Assembly: GCA_017303505.1 (NCBI GenBank)
Contig: JAFLCP010000008.1
Coordinates: 1 to 64,000, forward strand
DNA: 64,000 nt
Source: Planctomycetota bacterium
GTDB taxonomy: Bacteria; Planctomycetota; Planctomycetia; Pirellulales; Pirellulaceae
Reading direction: 5' to 3'
Positions 1 to 8,615 of this stretch are shown here, piece after piece. Made by a program: the position numbers and the translations under genes. The notes beneath the pieces are model-generated. The model did no database searches. It was not told the DNA's origin and worked only from the letters and a program-made list of their open reading frames with translations. Numbering within the stretch: position 1 is the first letter of the stretch; every line of letters begins with the position of its first letter.

Positions 1-1178
1 GTTGCGTGAGATTCAGACGAGTATCGCACTAATAGTCGAGCTGGATGATCGGTTTGTTTTCCAAACAAGCCGATAAGTCCGGTACCAACTTCCAGGTCGA
101 GCACTTCATTATTGTGTGGAACTTTGTGGTGCGTGAAGAATTGGTAGATTTGTTTAGGGCCGATCTCTTCGTTCAAGATCACAGCGAAATCTGCTTTGAG
201 GTCGCCGTTGGGGTCTGGCATAAGCTCGAAGGCTTTCATCTCACCCAATAAACGAGTGATGTGTTCTTCTTGCCCTGCTGAGAGTTCAAAGAGCATTGCA
301 GTTTGTGGGATGCATGCGCCAGTCGTTGGCGGAGTGAGCGTAAATGCCAACGCTTGATAATAAGCTCGTTCTTGCAGCGATAGGTTTTCGATCTTCGCCA
401 AGCGTTCGCAATAGCGGGCCGCAGCGATGTTATCGCAGCGATACAATTCGCAAATCACGAGCATGGATAAAAGAACGGGTTGGTCGGCAAATTCTCGATT
501 GAGAGATTGGAGTTTTGAGTATGCCTGGGGAATGCGATGGGAGCGGAACAGCGATCGAACTTCCTGTAAGCGTTCGTTCCAGCTGACTTGTCCCACTTTT
601 TCATGCACGTTCGGCGTGATCTTTGCAAAGGTCGAAACCCCACGTTCACGTGTGAGTTCTTCCATGAATTGCGCAGGCTCTTCGGACTTAAACAAGATTC
701 CTAGAAGATCCGTAATCAACAGTGCAGACAGATACTGCTCTTCCATGGTGAGCCGTTCTGCCAACATGAGGCCTGCGGTTTGTCCGAAGGGATGTATGAC
801 ATCGCGAACCTCGGAGACGCCGTCGAGAAAATACTTTGCCGCAGAAAGTACCGAAGGCTCACGAACCGTCTCGCAGATTGTCATCAACCACAACGCTAAT
901 TGGTTGTCTGGTTTTAGACGCCAAAAGCGATTAGCGGTTTCTGTGAGCGAATCGAATTCGCGCAATTGGAAGAGGATTTGGGCCTTGAGGGCCAATAGCC
1001 AAGCTGCAGAGGGAGTCGTTTGGAGGAGTTGGTTAATGCGATCCAAGGCGGCGACCAATTGGCCACCCGAAATCATGCGATCGATTTTGTCGAGATCCTT
1101 AAAGTTATCTGCGCACTTGCAAAACTTGATCTTCTTGCCGCTTCCACAGGGGCAATATTGGTAAGCGTCCACTTGCAT
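1..1178 (-). CDS. SEC-C motif protein with helical repeat-like body (3' end cut)
   Basis: The reading frame is open from an ATG at 1178 to the left edge, so about 392 residues are visible and the C-terminus is missing. The first residues carry a SEC-C type zinc motif: Cys9-x-Cys11, GSGKK, then Cys20-x-Cys22. In SecA and many stand-alone proteins this motif binds zinc and mediates protein contacts. The rest is helix-rich, with TPR-like spacing of Leu and Ala (for example LVAALDRINQLL near residue 45), and has no signal peptide, so a cytoplasmic protein-binding role is likely. No enzyme motif is seen. The opposite-strand frame over 427-1164 is a shadow. The family call rests on the short motif only; the specific function is unknown. 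Confidence 0.8.
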   Translation of the reverse strand, partial: MQVDAYQYCPCGSGKKIKFCKCADNFKDLDKIDRMISGGQLVAALDRINQLLQTTPSAAWLLALKAQILFQLREFDSLTETANRFWRLKPDNQLALWLMTICETVREPSVLSAAKYFLDGVSEVRDVIHPFGQTAGLMLAERLTMEEQYLSALLITDLLGILFKSEEPAQFMEELTRERGVSTFAKITPNVHEKVGQVSWNERLQEVRSLFRSHRIPQAYSKLQSLNREFADQPVLLSMLVICELYRCDNIAAARYCERLAKIENLSLQERAYYQALAFTLTPPTTGACIPQTAMLFELSAGQEEHITRLLGEMKAFELMPDPNGDLKADFAVILNEEIGPKQIYQFFTHHKVPHNNEVLDLEVGTGLIGLFGKQTDHPARLLVRYSSESHA

Positions 1179-1455
1179 TGTTGTTTCTATCCGACAGAAA
1201 AATGTGTAACGATGATGCGATTCGCATGATCGGGAGAACGTGTCGTTCCTCACTCCAAATAGAGCTACCTATCGAGGTTCTTTTGGAGTCATGGCGGGGA
1301 GTTCCTAGCACCCGCCGTATAACCGCACCAGTTTATCAGAAATAGATGCTTTGAGCGACTAGAGAGAATGGCCTAAAAGTAGGCGATTTTCTGCGAAACA
1401 TCCGCGCAGAAGTAATGCGCTGGGACAGTCGCTATAAGAGAGATGACGGAATAGG

Positions 1456-1884
1456 CTAATCGTCTGAAGAACGTACTTTGTGCATCGTGACTTGATTACC
1501 GCGTTCATTATAGGCCACTGTGGTCATCAACTCACGGATCAGCATAACGCCGCGACCGTGAGGTTGGTCAAGATGTTCTTCATCGGTAGGGTCAGGCAGG
1601 GCATTGGGATTGAAACCATCGCCCTGGTCTGTTAATTGCATCCAAACCGAGTTACCACCGATACGAAAACTAACAGCAACGGATTTATCTGGAGATTCTT
1701 TATTGCCATGCTTAATCGCATTGACCATGGCTTCTTCGATCGCCATTTGGACGTGGAAGAAATCTCGTCCATCCCAACCCCATTGTGTCAGGGCGTTGAG
1801 CAATTGATCAATGGTTCTATGCCCGGCGTCTAAAGAACTGGGAATGGATTCTTCCAATACCCAGTTCCATTGCGGCTCACTCAT
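1456..1884 (-). CDS. Anti-sigma regulatory factor, RsbW-like HATPase_c kinase
   Basis: The 142-residue protein is the size of RsbW/SpoIIAB-type serine kinases. It shows an N box EEAMVNAIKHGN (residues 50-61), a G1 motif DQGDGF (86-91) and a G2 motif HGRGVMLI (109-116), the GHKL ATP-binding signature. Proteins of this family bind and inhibit a sigma factor or response protein and are released when a STAS partner binds; they phosphorylate that partner on Ser or Thr. A STAS protein is encoded directly upstream on the same strand with a 44 bp gap, so a partner-switching pair is very likely. The start is the ATG at 1884, preceded by AAGGAA. The sigma factor or output it controls is not in the window. 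Confidence 0.9.
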   Translation of the reverse strand: MSEPQWNWVLEESIPSSLDAGHRTIDQLLNALTQWGWDGRDFFHVQMAIEEAMVNAIKHGNKESPDKSVAVSFRIGGNSVWMQLTDQGDGFNPNALPDPTDEEHLDQPHGRGVMLIRELMTTVAYNERGNQVTMHKVRSSDD

Positions 1885-1928
1885 GATCCGTTCCTTGCTG
1901 TCGGCGCGAAATGATAACGGCGCTGGAA

Positions 1929-2288
1929 TTAGAGTCCGAAAGCCTCAATACCGTCAGCTTCTGTTTTCTTGATTTGGAAAACGCGATCCAAGCGAGTGAT
2001 GGTGAACACTTCCATAATCTCAGGGCGTAATCCGCAAAGTTTCAATTTCCCACCAGCCGCTTTAGCTTTGCGATCGAGCAAGATCAATTTGTTTAAAGCA
2101 GCACTCGACAAGAACTCTACACCATCAAAGTTCAACAAGACGAAGCGACGCTTATCTTTTTCGACAACGGAGAATAGCTCTTCTCCCATTTCTTCGATAT
2201 TTGCCGAATCCACAATCTTGCGATCGATAAATCGAACCACGGAAACTTCGCCAATATCGCTAACCACGATGCGTCGTTTTCCCGCCAT
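1929..2288 (-). CDS. STAS-domain anti-anti-sigma factor, RsbV/SpoIIAA-like
   Basis: The 119-residue protein is one STAS domain. The segment NFDGVEFLSSAALNKLI (residues 53-69) matches the loop with the phosphorylatable serine (Ser61 or Ser62) before helix 2. The N-terminal beta strands and the C-terminal GLRPEIMEVF segment are also typical. In the known mechanism the unphosphorylated form binds the RsbW-like kinase and frees its target. Here the kinase gene follows immediately, which supports a two-gene partner-switching operon transcribed from the region above 2288. The basic N-terminus (MAGKRRIVV) is unremarkable. Which stress or developmental output is controlled cannot be read from the sequence. 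Confidence 0.9.
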   Translation of the reverse strand: MAGKRRIVVSDIGEVSVVRFIDRKIVDSANIEEMGEELFSVVEKDKRRFVLLNFDGVEFLSSAALNKLILLDRKAKAAGGKLKLCGLRPEIMEVFTITRLDRVFQIKKTEADGIEAFGL

Positions 2289-2624
2289 GCAATGATCCCT
2301 TATGACTCTTGAACTATTCTGTTATGTGCAATGAAAGATTGACTCTTACGTTAAAGCCAATCGGTGGATGATATTCGATGACAAGTGGTGGGTGGCGGTC
2401 AACAGGCTCAAACGAATCAACGTTTAAGTGAAACAGCGTCGAGTGTTTCGTCACTCAAAGGGGAGGAGACGCACTTCTCTTTCCGAGCAAGCGATGTCCG
2501 CTTCACCAGTTGGTGGGTAAAATACCCCTTCCAACATCCTTTACGTTACCCGTACCCTGCCCTAATTGCAACTGGCGGCCATTTTCTTGATGGAATTCAC
2601 CGCTCCCGGGAATGTTGTAGTGGA
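2289..2624. other. Intergenic region upstream of the STAS/kinase pair
   Basis: These 336 bp lie between the STAS gene start and the stop of the next minus-strand gene. They should contain the promoter of the anti-anti-sigma/anti-sigma pair. No convincing gene, hairpin terminator or repeat was seen. Short frames crossing it have no ribosome site and no recognisable composition. Confidence 0.5.
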
Positions 2625-3155
2625 CTATTGTCCCGAGACTTTGGTAGCGCGAGTTGCCCTTTCGATCCACAGGTAGTTCTGCCCCCTGAACTCGGTAATG
2701 CGGCCCGTTACCACCCAGCGATTGTCAGCCGAATCAATTCGCATAGCATCCGCAATTCTTTCCAATGCCATATTCTCGAGAGCTGTTAGGCCTTTTTCAC
2801 TGGAAAGCGTTACCAAAAAACGTTCTGTCTCGGAGATTTGGAAACTGACCGTAACATTCTCGACACGGTGCCCCTCCCGCCAACGTGAAGCGTCTTTGCC
2901 TTTGTCTTGGTCTTTGGTGGTGGGTTTGGACTCTACTTCACCATCTTTGGCCCCCGTTTCACCTTTGGTGGAAACCGGTTTCCCTTTTCCAGGGGTTGGT
3001 TTAGAGAGGTTGGTCGAGCCGCTTTTGGTTCCGGCATTTGGAGAAGGCTTGTTATTCGTAGTCTGCCCAAAAGAGACGTTATCGCCCAAAAGAATCCAGA
3101 CCGCACAAAATAGAACGGCCCAAATCCACTTTCCGCTTTGGATCGGCGGACGCAT
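2625..3155 (-). CDS. Secreted protein of unknown function with Lys/Thr/Gly-rich linker
   Basis: I place the start at the ATG at 3155 because it begins an ordinary signal peptide (MRPPIQSGKWIW, a hydrophobic core, then a cleavage region near SFGQ, residues 28-31). The frame continues 34 codons further upstream but that part looks non-coding. The mature protein has a low-complexity, charged linker rich in Lys, Thr, Gly and Ser (about residues 32-95). A small folded C-terminal domain of about 80 residues follows, with alternating strands and helices (VENVTVSFQISETERFLVTL, then NRWVVTGRITEFRGQNYLWI). No catalytic motif is visible. It is probably exported and held by the linker, but the function is not recognised. 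Confidence 0.65.
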   Translation of the reverse strand: MRPPIQSGKWIWAVLFCAVWILLGDNVSFGQTTNNKPSPNAGTKSGSTNLSKPTPGKGKPVSTKGETGAKDGEVESKPTTKDQDKGKDASRWREGHRVENVTVSFQISETERFLVTLSSEKGLTALENMALERIADAMRIDSADNRWVVTGRITEFRGQNYLWIERATRATKVSGQ

Positions 3156-3361
3156 TTCGGTTACATAGCCTGCCGCAGAAAAGAATGGACGGTGAATTCG
3201 GCAAGAAGTGCTGCCTGAATACGCGGCTAGGGAAATACGATTCAATGAAAAAGGCATGGAGTGAGTCCAAAAAGGGTAACTTTAGGACGCTTCCATGCGG
3301 TAACGAATTTCCATTAGGCCCAAACAATACTACAGTTCGAACCCACCGGTCTTGTGACTGC

Positions 3362-3655
3362 TTACTTGTTGGGTTTGGGAAGTGCAAAGGCATGCAAGCA
3401 CATCACAGCACCACTGGTCAACATGATCCACCCCAACCAACGAGGCGGACGAACCGTCTTCTTGGGTGAGGGATGATTGTTGATGATGAACTCAGTCGCC
3501 GGATCGTTCGACGCCATCTGAGTTTGTTGGCCAAATTTCGCCAACGCGCGGGTGCTTGGTTCATTTAATACAAACGAATCAACCATTCGAAATTGAATTC
3601 CCAACAGGAAAACAATGACGCCGATTGTAAAATAGCGATTGCGATCGAAATCCAT
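3362..3655 (-). CDS. Small two-helix membrane protein, unknown function
   Basis: The 97-residue form starts at the ATG at 3655 (MDFDRNRYFTIGV). A TTG at 3712 would add 19 residues and cannot be excluded, as neither start has a strong ribosome site. Two hydrophobic segments are visible, one right after the start (YFTIGVIVFLLGIQF) and one near the C-terminus (WLGWIMLTSGAVMCLHAFAL), separated by a polar loop of about 45 residues. The size and layout fit a small inner-membrane protein. It lies between two secreted-protein genes on the same strand. No family was recognised. Confidence 0.6.
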   Translation of the reverse strand: MDFDRNRYFTIGVIVFLLGIQFRMVDSFVLNEPSTRALAKFGQQTQMASNDPATEFIINNHPSPKKTVRPPRWLGWIMLTSGAVMCLHAFALPKPNK

Positions 3656-3865
3656 GGGAGGTTGCCCTGTCACGTCGTTCTCGTTTAGGTTCGTACCACG
3701 GCGGGAACCCAAAACGAATCAATGCGAAAACGAAACTTCCGCGTGAAGAGAGCATCGACGTGGGGGACTTCAGCACCGAAAGAAAACTTTAAATAACTCT
3801 TTGCAGCGGTTATTCCAAGCTTGCCACTCTAGCCGGTTGTAAGTGCTTTCCCGAAAGGGCTTTGG

Positions 3866-5185
3866 TTAGGTGTCGAACAACTCCAACATCGGTTTGCCCG
3901 AACTGAGCGTTAATGGACGGCCAATAGGTGTTTGGAGCTCCAAGCTTCCGTCGATGCCCAGGGCATGCAAGATCGAGGCATGAAAATCGGGAACATCTAG
4001 TGGCTTATCCACGTGTCCTGTTTTGTTGCTAGACTCTTCCGCGACTTCTGTTCCCGTGCTGCCATGAACATATCCACGCCGGAATGAACCTCCACCAACC
4101 GCAATCGAGAATCCATGTGGCCAATGATCACGGCCACCGAGCGGATTAATTTTAGGTGTTCGCCCAAATTCGCCAGCGCACACCACAATCGTTTTGTCCC
4201 ACAAGCCACGTGCCTGCAATTCCGACACTAATGCCGAAAACGCTTCGTCCAGGGTCGCTGCTCGTGCATATTGAAACTCATGATTGTTGGCGTGTGTGTC
4301 CCAACCACTCAGCTCAATTTCAATACAACGGACACCTTGTTCAACCAATCGAACGGCAGCCAAACATCCTCGTCCGAAAGCCGAGTCGCCAAACTCCTTT
4401 AGTACCGATTCGTTTTCTTCTTTCACATCAAAAGCCCGAATCTGTTCGCTCGACATCATGCGCACTGCTTGTTCCGTGGCTGATTGATGCGATGTCAGAG
4501 AATCTCGCAACCGAACTTGCCGTCCCTTAGCAAACTGTTTCTCCATGAATTGCAGATCGCTCAACTTTGAATTCAGTTTGGGATCCGACGAAGCCTTATC
4601 TAAGTTGGGCAATGGAAATTTTGGGTCACCTGTTTGGAAGGCATCGTACTTACTTCCAAGATAGCCACCGCGAGCCCCCCACTGTCCTGGTACTATGGAA
4701 ATGTGGCGAGGAATTTCTACTTCATCGGTGAGTTGATGACACAATACAGCCCCGACCGATGGATGGATCAAGGTTGGATCGGGTCGCCAACCTGTCTTCA
4801 CATGATAAGTCGCTCGCTCGTGGTCTCCTTCTTTGCTCACCATCGATCGAATCACGGTGAGTTGATCGGCTTTCTCTGCTAGCCTCGGTAATGAACTGGC
4901 AAACTGAACCCCTTTAATTCGAGTATCAATCGCTTTTACATCGCCACCGATCAAGGTTCCCGCATGTGGATCAAACGTTTCCAATTGGCTTGGTCCACCT
5001 TGCAGCCATAGGATGATCATCGATTGAGCGCCAGCTTTGGGTGCCGTTTGTCCCAAAGCCATGCGCTCTGCAGCCACTGTGAGCCACGAGCCTGTAATCG
5101 CAGCCGAAGAGAGCCCCAGCCAGCGTCGTCGGTTCATTTGTGTGTAGCCATGGCAACCTAATGCATCGTGATCGTGTCCACACAT
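3866..5185 (-). CDS. DUF1501 protein, Tat-exported, alkaline-phosphatase-like fold
   Basis: The protein has 439 residues from an ATG at 5185, chosen because GGAGG lies just upstream; the TTG at 5209 is less likely. After an unusual His/Cys-containing leader (MCGHDHDALGCHGYTQ) comes a Tat-type segment NRRRWLGLSSAAITG and a hydrophobic stretch. DUF1501 landmarks follow: LWLQGGPSQLETFDPHAG early on, CAGEFGRTPKIN with GRDHW later, and DFHASILHALGIDG near the end. DUF1501 proteins are related to sulfatases and phosphatases by fold and are highly expanded in planctomycetes, nearly always next to a DUF1549/1553 gene. That is the case here: the partner ends 123 bp upstream on the same strand. The biochemical role of the pair is not established. 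Confidence 0.9.
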   Translation of the reverse strand: MCGHDHDALGCHGYTQMNRRRWLGLSSAAITGSWLTVAAERMALGQTAPKAGAQSMIILWLQGGPSQLETFDPHAGTLIGGDVKAIDTRIKGVQFASSLPRLAEKADQLTVIRSMVSKEGDHERATYHVKTGWRPDPTLIHPSVGAVLCHQLTDEVEIPRHISIVPGQWGARGGYLGSKYDAFQTGDPKFPLPNLDKASSDPKLNSKLSDLQFMEKQFAKGRQVRLRDSLTSHQSATEQAVRMMSSEQIRAFDVKEENESVLKEFGDSAFGRGCLAAVRLVEQGVRCIEIELSGWDTHANNHEFQYARAATLDEAFSALVSELQARGLWDKTIVVCAGEFGRTPKINPLGGRDHWPHGFSIAVGGGSFRRGYVHGSTGTEVAEESSNKTGHVDKPLDVPDFHASILHALGIDGSLELQTPIGRPLTLSSGKPMLELFDT

Positions 5186-5308
5186 CAGCTCATCCCTCCG
5201 TAACGTCAACGGCTCTATCTTTAACGGTCAATCTTTAACTGGTTCGTCTTCAACAGGGCAAGCTCAAGCGTTCACAACAAGGAACGCTTAGGCAAGCGAA
5301 CTTGGCAG

Positions 5309-6970
5309 CTAGTGATTCCACAAAAATTCGGTTGAATTCATCAGGACCCACGAAATTTCGCTCACAGCCCGCACTCGCTCTTCACCGCGCAAGCCCTCGA
5401 TCTTGCCTACAAAATAAGCTTGCTCTTCCGTTGTGGGTCTTCGATTAAGGGTGCTCAGGAAACAAACTTCAACGCATTGAGGATCGCCTGAGGCTTGGTT
5501 GGCAATACGGGCTAAGGGAATGGCAATGGGTTCTGGATTCGTACGCTCGCGAATCATGGAACCATTAAGCAGCAATAACCTTTGCGGAATGGTTTCGTTT
5601 TCAGGCGACAGCTCGTCTTCGCCCCGATCACCATACGCCTTGAGAAAATCATTGATTTGCCCAAACCGAACCAGTTTCGTTAACCAGGCACTGTCCCGGT
5701 CCAAGGTTTTCAGCTGGCTCGATTGGATGATGCTCCCTGCAACCTGTTCGGGCCTAAGTTGCGTCAGCGGATAAACGGCCCAACAATCCAATTGCTCTTG
5801 TCGGATTTCGTCATCACCTACGCTGCTGCTGCGTTGAAAGGCTTGGCTGGCCGTTATCAAGCGGAGCAAGCGTTTTAAGTCGAAGTCATGTTTGGCAAAA
5901 TCATCGGCTAACCATTGCAAGGGTGGAGCAACAGGTTGGTCTAAAGGAATGTCATCAACTGGTTCATGCAACGGGCGCCCCGTAACCAATGCCCAAACAC
6001 GATTAACAATGGCTCGACTGAACGCAGGATTTTTGGGATGAGTGATCCAGGCTGCTAAGCGATGCCTTAGCTTTCCTTCTCGAGGGAGTAAATCGGCTGC
6101 AAATGGAACCGATGGGGATACGGTTACTTCCTCTTCCTGGCCTAGATATTTGTAGCGGTATTCTGTCCCTTCATCGCGGACTCCCAGAAAAACATTTTCC
6201 GCCAGCGAAGTGCCAGAAAAAAATGCGGCCAACTCATGGAAATGCTTTTGTTCCCCACCGATGCGACCTGACTCGCTGGGGAAATAGATCTTATCCACGA
6301 AATCGTTATGGCATTCGAGGCAATCTAATCGCAGCCCTAAAAAAACGCGGCTCGTTCGACCGGCGAGGCGAACCGCATCGGCTTTCCGAGCTCCTTCCGG
6401 TGGAATCTGGGCGGTGACGAAATTCACCTCAGGTTTGTCTGTTGTGAGGCCTTCCGCTTCCAGCAACGTAGTGGCGATAACGTCGAAATGAACATCTTTT
6501 TCGAGTTGTTCGGCTAACCATTCGCGAAATTTGCGGCGGCGAAACAGCAAGAATGGCCCTTGATCGGTTCCAACAAAAGCACGGGCTAGCCGTTCGGAAA
6601 AGTTATCCGCCCAACGACTATCGGCCAAAAGATATTCGGTATAAATCGCTACGCGTTCAGACTCTGGAAACTTCTCCAGTTGTCGGATCTCTTCCAGCGA
6701 CATACTGGTTCCAATTAAGCCGAGCGAAATTCGGCGGCATGTATTTAGCCAGTCGGTAGGCTGGGCGACGGCAACATCTTGTGACGCGGCCCATTCTTCA
6801 AAGACGCGATCCAATTCACGAGCCGAGGGAGCGATATCAACCTGCCGAACCTCTGTAACGCGGTTCCAACGTTGTGTGCGACTCAAACCGCCACGAAACC
6901 AAATGGCACCCGCTGCGATCACGCCGATCACGCAAGTCAAAGTCAGCATGGCTCGAAGGGATGTTTTCAT
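5309..6970 (-). CDS. DUF1549/DUF1553 membrane-anchored protein (short PSD1-type)
   Basis: The 553-residue protein starts at the ATG at 6970; the codon two before it is TTG. A single N-terminal hydrophobic helix (MLTLTCVIGVIAAGAIWF) would anchor or export it. The DUF1549 part is seen in ISLGLIGTSMSLEEIRQLEKF and RWADNFSERLARAFVG. It contains one haem-like CxxCH (CLECH, about residues 214-218) followed by a DFVDKIYF segment. The DUF1553 part runs from LPREGKLRHRLAAWITHP to the end (AIVNRVWALVTGRPL). Unlike the two larger relatives in this window it lacks the N-terminal PSCyt1 domain, so it is a reduced form. It probably forms a unit with the downstream DUF1501 gene. Electron transfer or polysaccharide-related roles have been suggested for such proteins but remain unproven. 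Confidence 0.88.
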   Translation of the reverse strand: MKTSLRAMLTLTCVIGVIAAGAIWFRGGLSRTQRWNRVTEVRQVDIAPSARELDRVFEEWAASQDVAVAQPTDWLNTCRRISLGLIGTSMSLEEIRQLEKFPESERVAIYTEYLLADSRWADNFSERLARAFVGTDQGPFLLFRRRKFREWLAEQLEKDVHFDVIATTLLEAEGLTTDKPEVNFVTAQIPPEGARKADAVRLAGRTSRVFLGLRLDCLECHNDFVDKIYFPSESGRIGGEQKHFHELAAFFSGTSLAENVFLGVRDEGTEYRYKYLGQEEEVTVSPSVPFAADLLPREGKLRHRLAAWITHPKNPAFSRAIVNRVWALVTGRPLHEPVDDIPLDQPVAPPLQWLADDFAKHDFDLKRLLRLITASQAFQRSSSVGDDEIRQEQLDCWAVYPLTQLRPEQVAGSIIQSSQLKTLDRDSAWLTKLVRFGQINDFLKAYGDRGEDELSPENETIPQRLLLLNGSMIRERTNPEPIAIPLARIANQASGDPQCVEVCFLSTLNRRPTTEEQAYFVGKIEGLRGEERVRAVSEISWVLMNSTEFLWNH

Positions 6971-7141
6971 GGCCAACGACCTCGTTTCCTCTGAGGTAAC
7001 TTACCAACATGGGTTAGATAGCGGTGAATATTCGGGAAAAGATGGAGGACTTCCGCTAGATACTACCTTATCGGTTGAGGTGGGGTTTCAGACAAGCCCG
7101 ATGTTCTCGGGGTGGCTAATGGTCGTAAAATGGAAACCCAA

Positions 7142-7176
7142 AAGAAAACCCCCGAAAAGGATTTCCTCCTCGGGGG
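7142..7176 (-). terminator. Rho-independent terminator after the small gene at 7281-7529
   Basis: Read on the minus strand, a hairpin with five G:C pairs at its base (CCCCGAGGAGG ... CCTTTTCGGGG) is followed by TTTTCTTTT. It lies about 105 bp downstream of the stop at 7281 and fits a factor-independent terminator for that minus-strand gene. Confidence 0.75.
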
Positions 7177-7280
7177 CCTGATTGCTTTTGTCGGATGCAT
7201 TTCAAACCCGACGACCTACCCGGTATACATCAGCGTGCCTTAGATTCGCGACGTCCCTGGGCTATGCATTTGTGGTTGAT

Positions 7281-7529
7281 TTACTCGCGTGGGCGAATTG
7301 CGCCGGTCAAACCAGCGTAATCAACGCGATCATCTCGGTGCCACAATGGCTGCCCAAGTTCAACGCGCTTGCGAAGCACTTCGATTTTCTCTGGCGAACC
7401 AGCGGGTGCATCCGTTGGCGAAAATGCAGAGGTCTCTGCTGGATCGAAATCCTCGTCATGACCATACTTCAAAATCGCTTCAAAAACATTCTTAATACTC
7501 GACACTGTTTTAAGCTCCTTATCTTTCAT
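7281..7529 (-). CDS. Small acidic protein of unknown function
   Basis: The 82-residue frame starts at the ATG at 7529; longer versions would run into the hairpin-rich leader. The N-terminal half is a helix-like segment (KTVSSIKNVFEAILKYG) followed by an acidic stretch. The C-terminal half contains GSPEKIEVLRKRVELGQPLW, then HRDDRVDY, a compact motif that looks conserved rather than random. From memory, similar short motifs occur in small planctomycete proteins, but I could not check this. There is no signal peptide or membrane segment, so it should be cytoplasmic. A terminator follows it and a set of inverted repeats precedes it, so it is probably expressed alone. The function is unknown. Confidence 0.65.
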   Translation of the reverse strand: MKDKELKTVSSIKNVFEAILKYGHDEDFDPAETSAFSPTDAPAGSPEKIEVLRKRVELGQPLWHRDDRVDYAGLTGAIRPRE

Positions 7530-8615
7530 TGTTTTGGAATCTAATTGGAGCAAACCCAATTTTGCTCCACATGTTGTTCGGTCTTGAGTTGCAAACCCAA
7601 TTGGTTTGTCGTTCAACTCTCTGTGCTGTTAACACTTTGATGTTAACGCTGTGCTATCAAATTGATCCGCTTTTCTCAGGCAAAACGAACCATTGTTAGT
7701 TTGTTTCAGTTGTTCGATCTTTGCCGTTTAGTAAAACCGTCGGCGAATTCACCACTCGACAACTCTTTGCATAACATCGAACCAGCGATTGTGCTTGGAG
7801 CAGCCTTAAATCGTCCAAACGAGGATGGAGCCCTATTTGGAACGTTTCAGTCAATACAACTCGTTCACCGCTAAAAGTCAGCGCTGATATTCAATGCTTT
7901 ACCTTCTTCAGTGTGCTTTGAACCATTTACGTCAACGATCACTCCATGCGATACGTTTCGTAAATTCCTATGATTCCGAATCCTCGGCAAAAGTTCCAAC
8001 ATCGAGAAAGATGATTCGGCGGGGTTTGCGGATGGACTTAACCATCGACAAACTGGTTTCTTCTGAGCCCAATTGGGAAGAAACGTCTATGAAAACGCAC
8101 CTTCCAGGTTTTTAACTGCCTTAGTGCTACATGTCATTTCTTGCGAAACGTCATCCTACACACGCCCGACAATCAACCTAATCTTGCTCAGCGCACGTCC
8201 ACATACTAGGGAGCTGTCAATCCCCCAAGTACCAGGTCCTATCGATTATTTCAGGTTGGGAGCCAAAGTCAAGAAAATGTTAAGTATTTGCGAGGTTTCT
8301 TCCTGAGTCTTGTTGCCGCATCGCTCGATTGGCTAAAGCGGTACGGTTAGCCAACTTAGGAGCTCTCCATCGCTAAACGGAGCCCCTCACTTTGAGAGCC
8401 CAAGAGGGTTGCTAAAAGGGTCTTGCTAAGGCTGGATGGATTTGCCTAGATGGCGTCTAGTGGGGGTTAAGTTTGCGTTAATTTGGCGACTCAAATGCAT
8501 GCAATCGAATTTGGGGCTTCCGCACTATTCGCTACGCCAGCGTCTGGTAGCATCTACCTTCAGCTAAGCCAAATTTCTGATCGTTTGTGCACTCAGAGGT
8601 CTGTCAAAAAAGTCT
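7530..8615. other. Gene-poor kilobase with several inverted repeats
   Basis: No credible protein gene was found in these 1086 bp; the short frames have no ribosome site and no familiar composition. The right part (roughly 8330-8460) can form local hairpins, such as GGCTAA...TTAGCC at about 8332-8353 and GCTCTC...GAGAGC at about 8370-8402. It could hold a small structured RNA, but no known RNA family was recognised. The left part contains the inverted repeats listed separately as the leader of the small gene. Confidence 0.5.
7547..7647 (-). promoter_or_regulatory. Leader with three consecutive inverted repeats upstream of the small gene
   Basis: Within about 120 bp upstream of the ATG at 7529 there are three inverted repeats. 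They are GGAGCAAA/TTTGCTCC at 7547-7568 (8 perfect pairs), CAAACC/GGTTTG at 7592-7608 (with a central CAATTG), and GTTAAC/GTTAAC at 7628-7647. Their spacing fits an operator array or a structured 5' leader of the minus-strand gene. This is inferred from symmetry only; no regulator is identified. Confidence 0.4.

Noticed and set aside
427..1164. 245-residue plus-strand frame
   Set aside because: It lies opposite the SEC-C gene, which has a proper start, zinc motif and coherent protein composition; the plus frame is Arg/Ser-rich and resembles no protein.
7662..8306. Three short overlapping plus-strand frames
   Set aside because: No ribosome sites, no family resemblance, and the frames overlap one another; the region is treated as intergenic.
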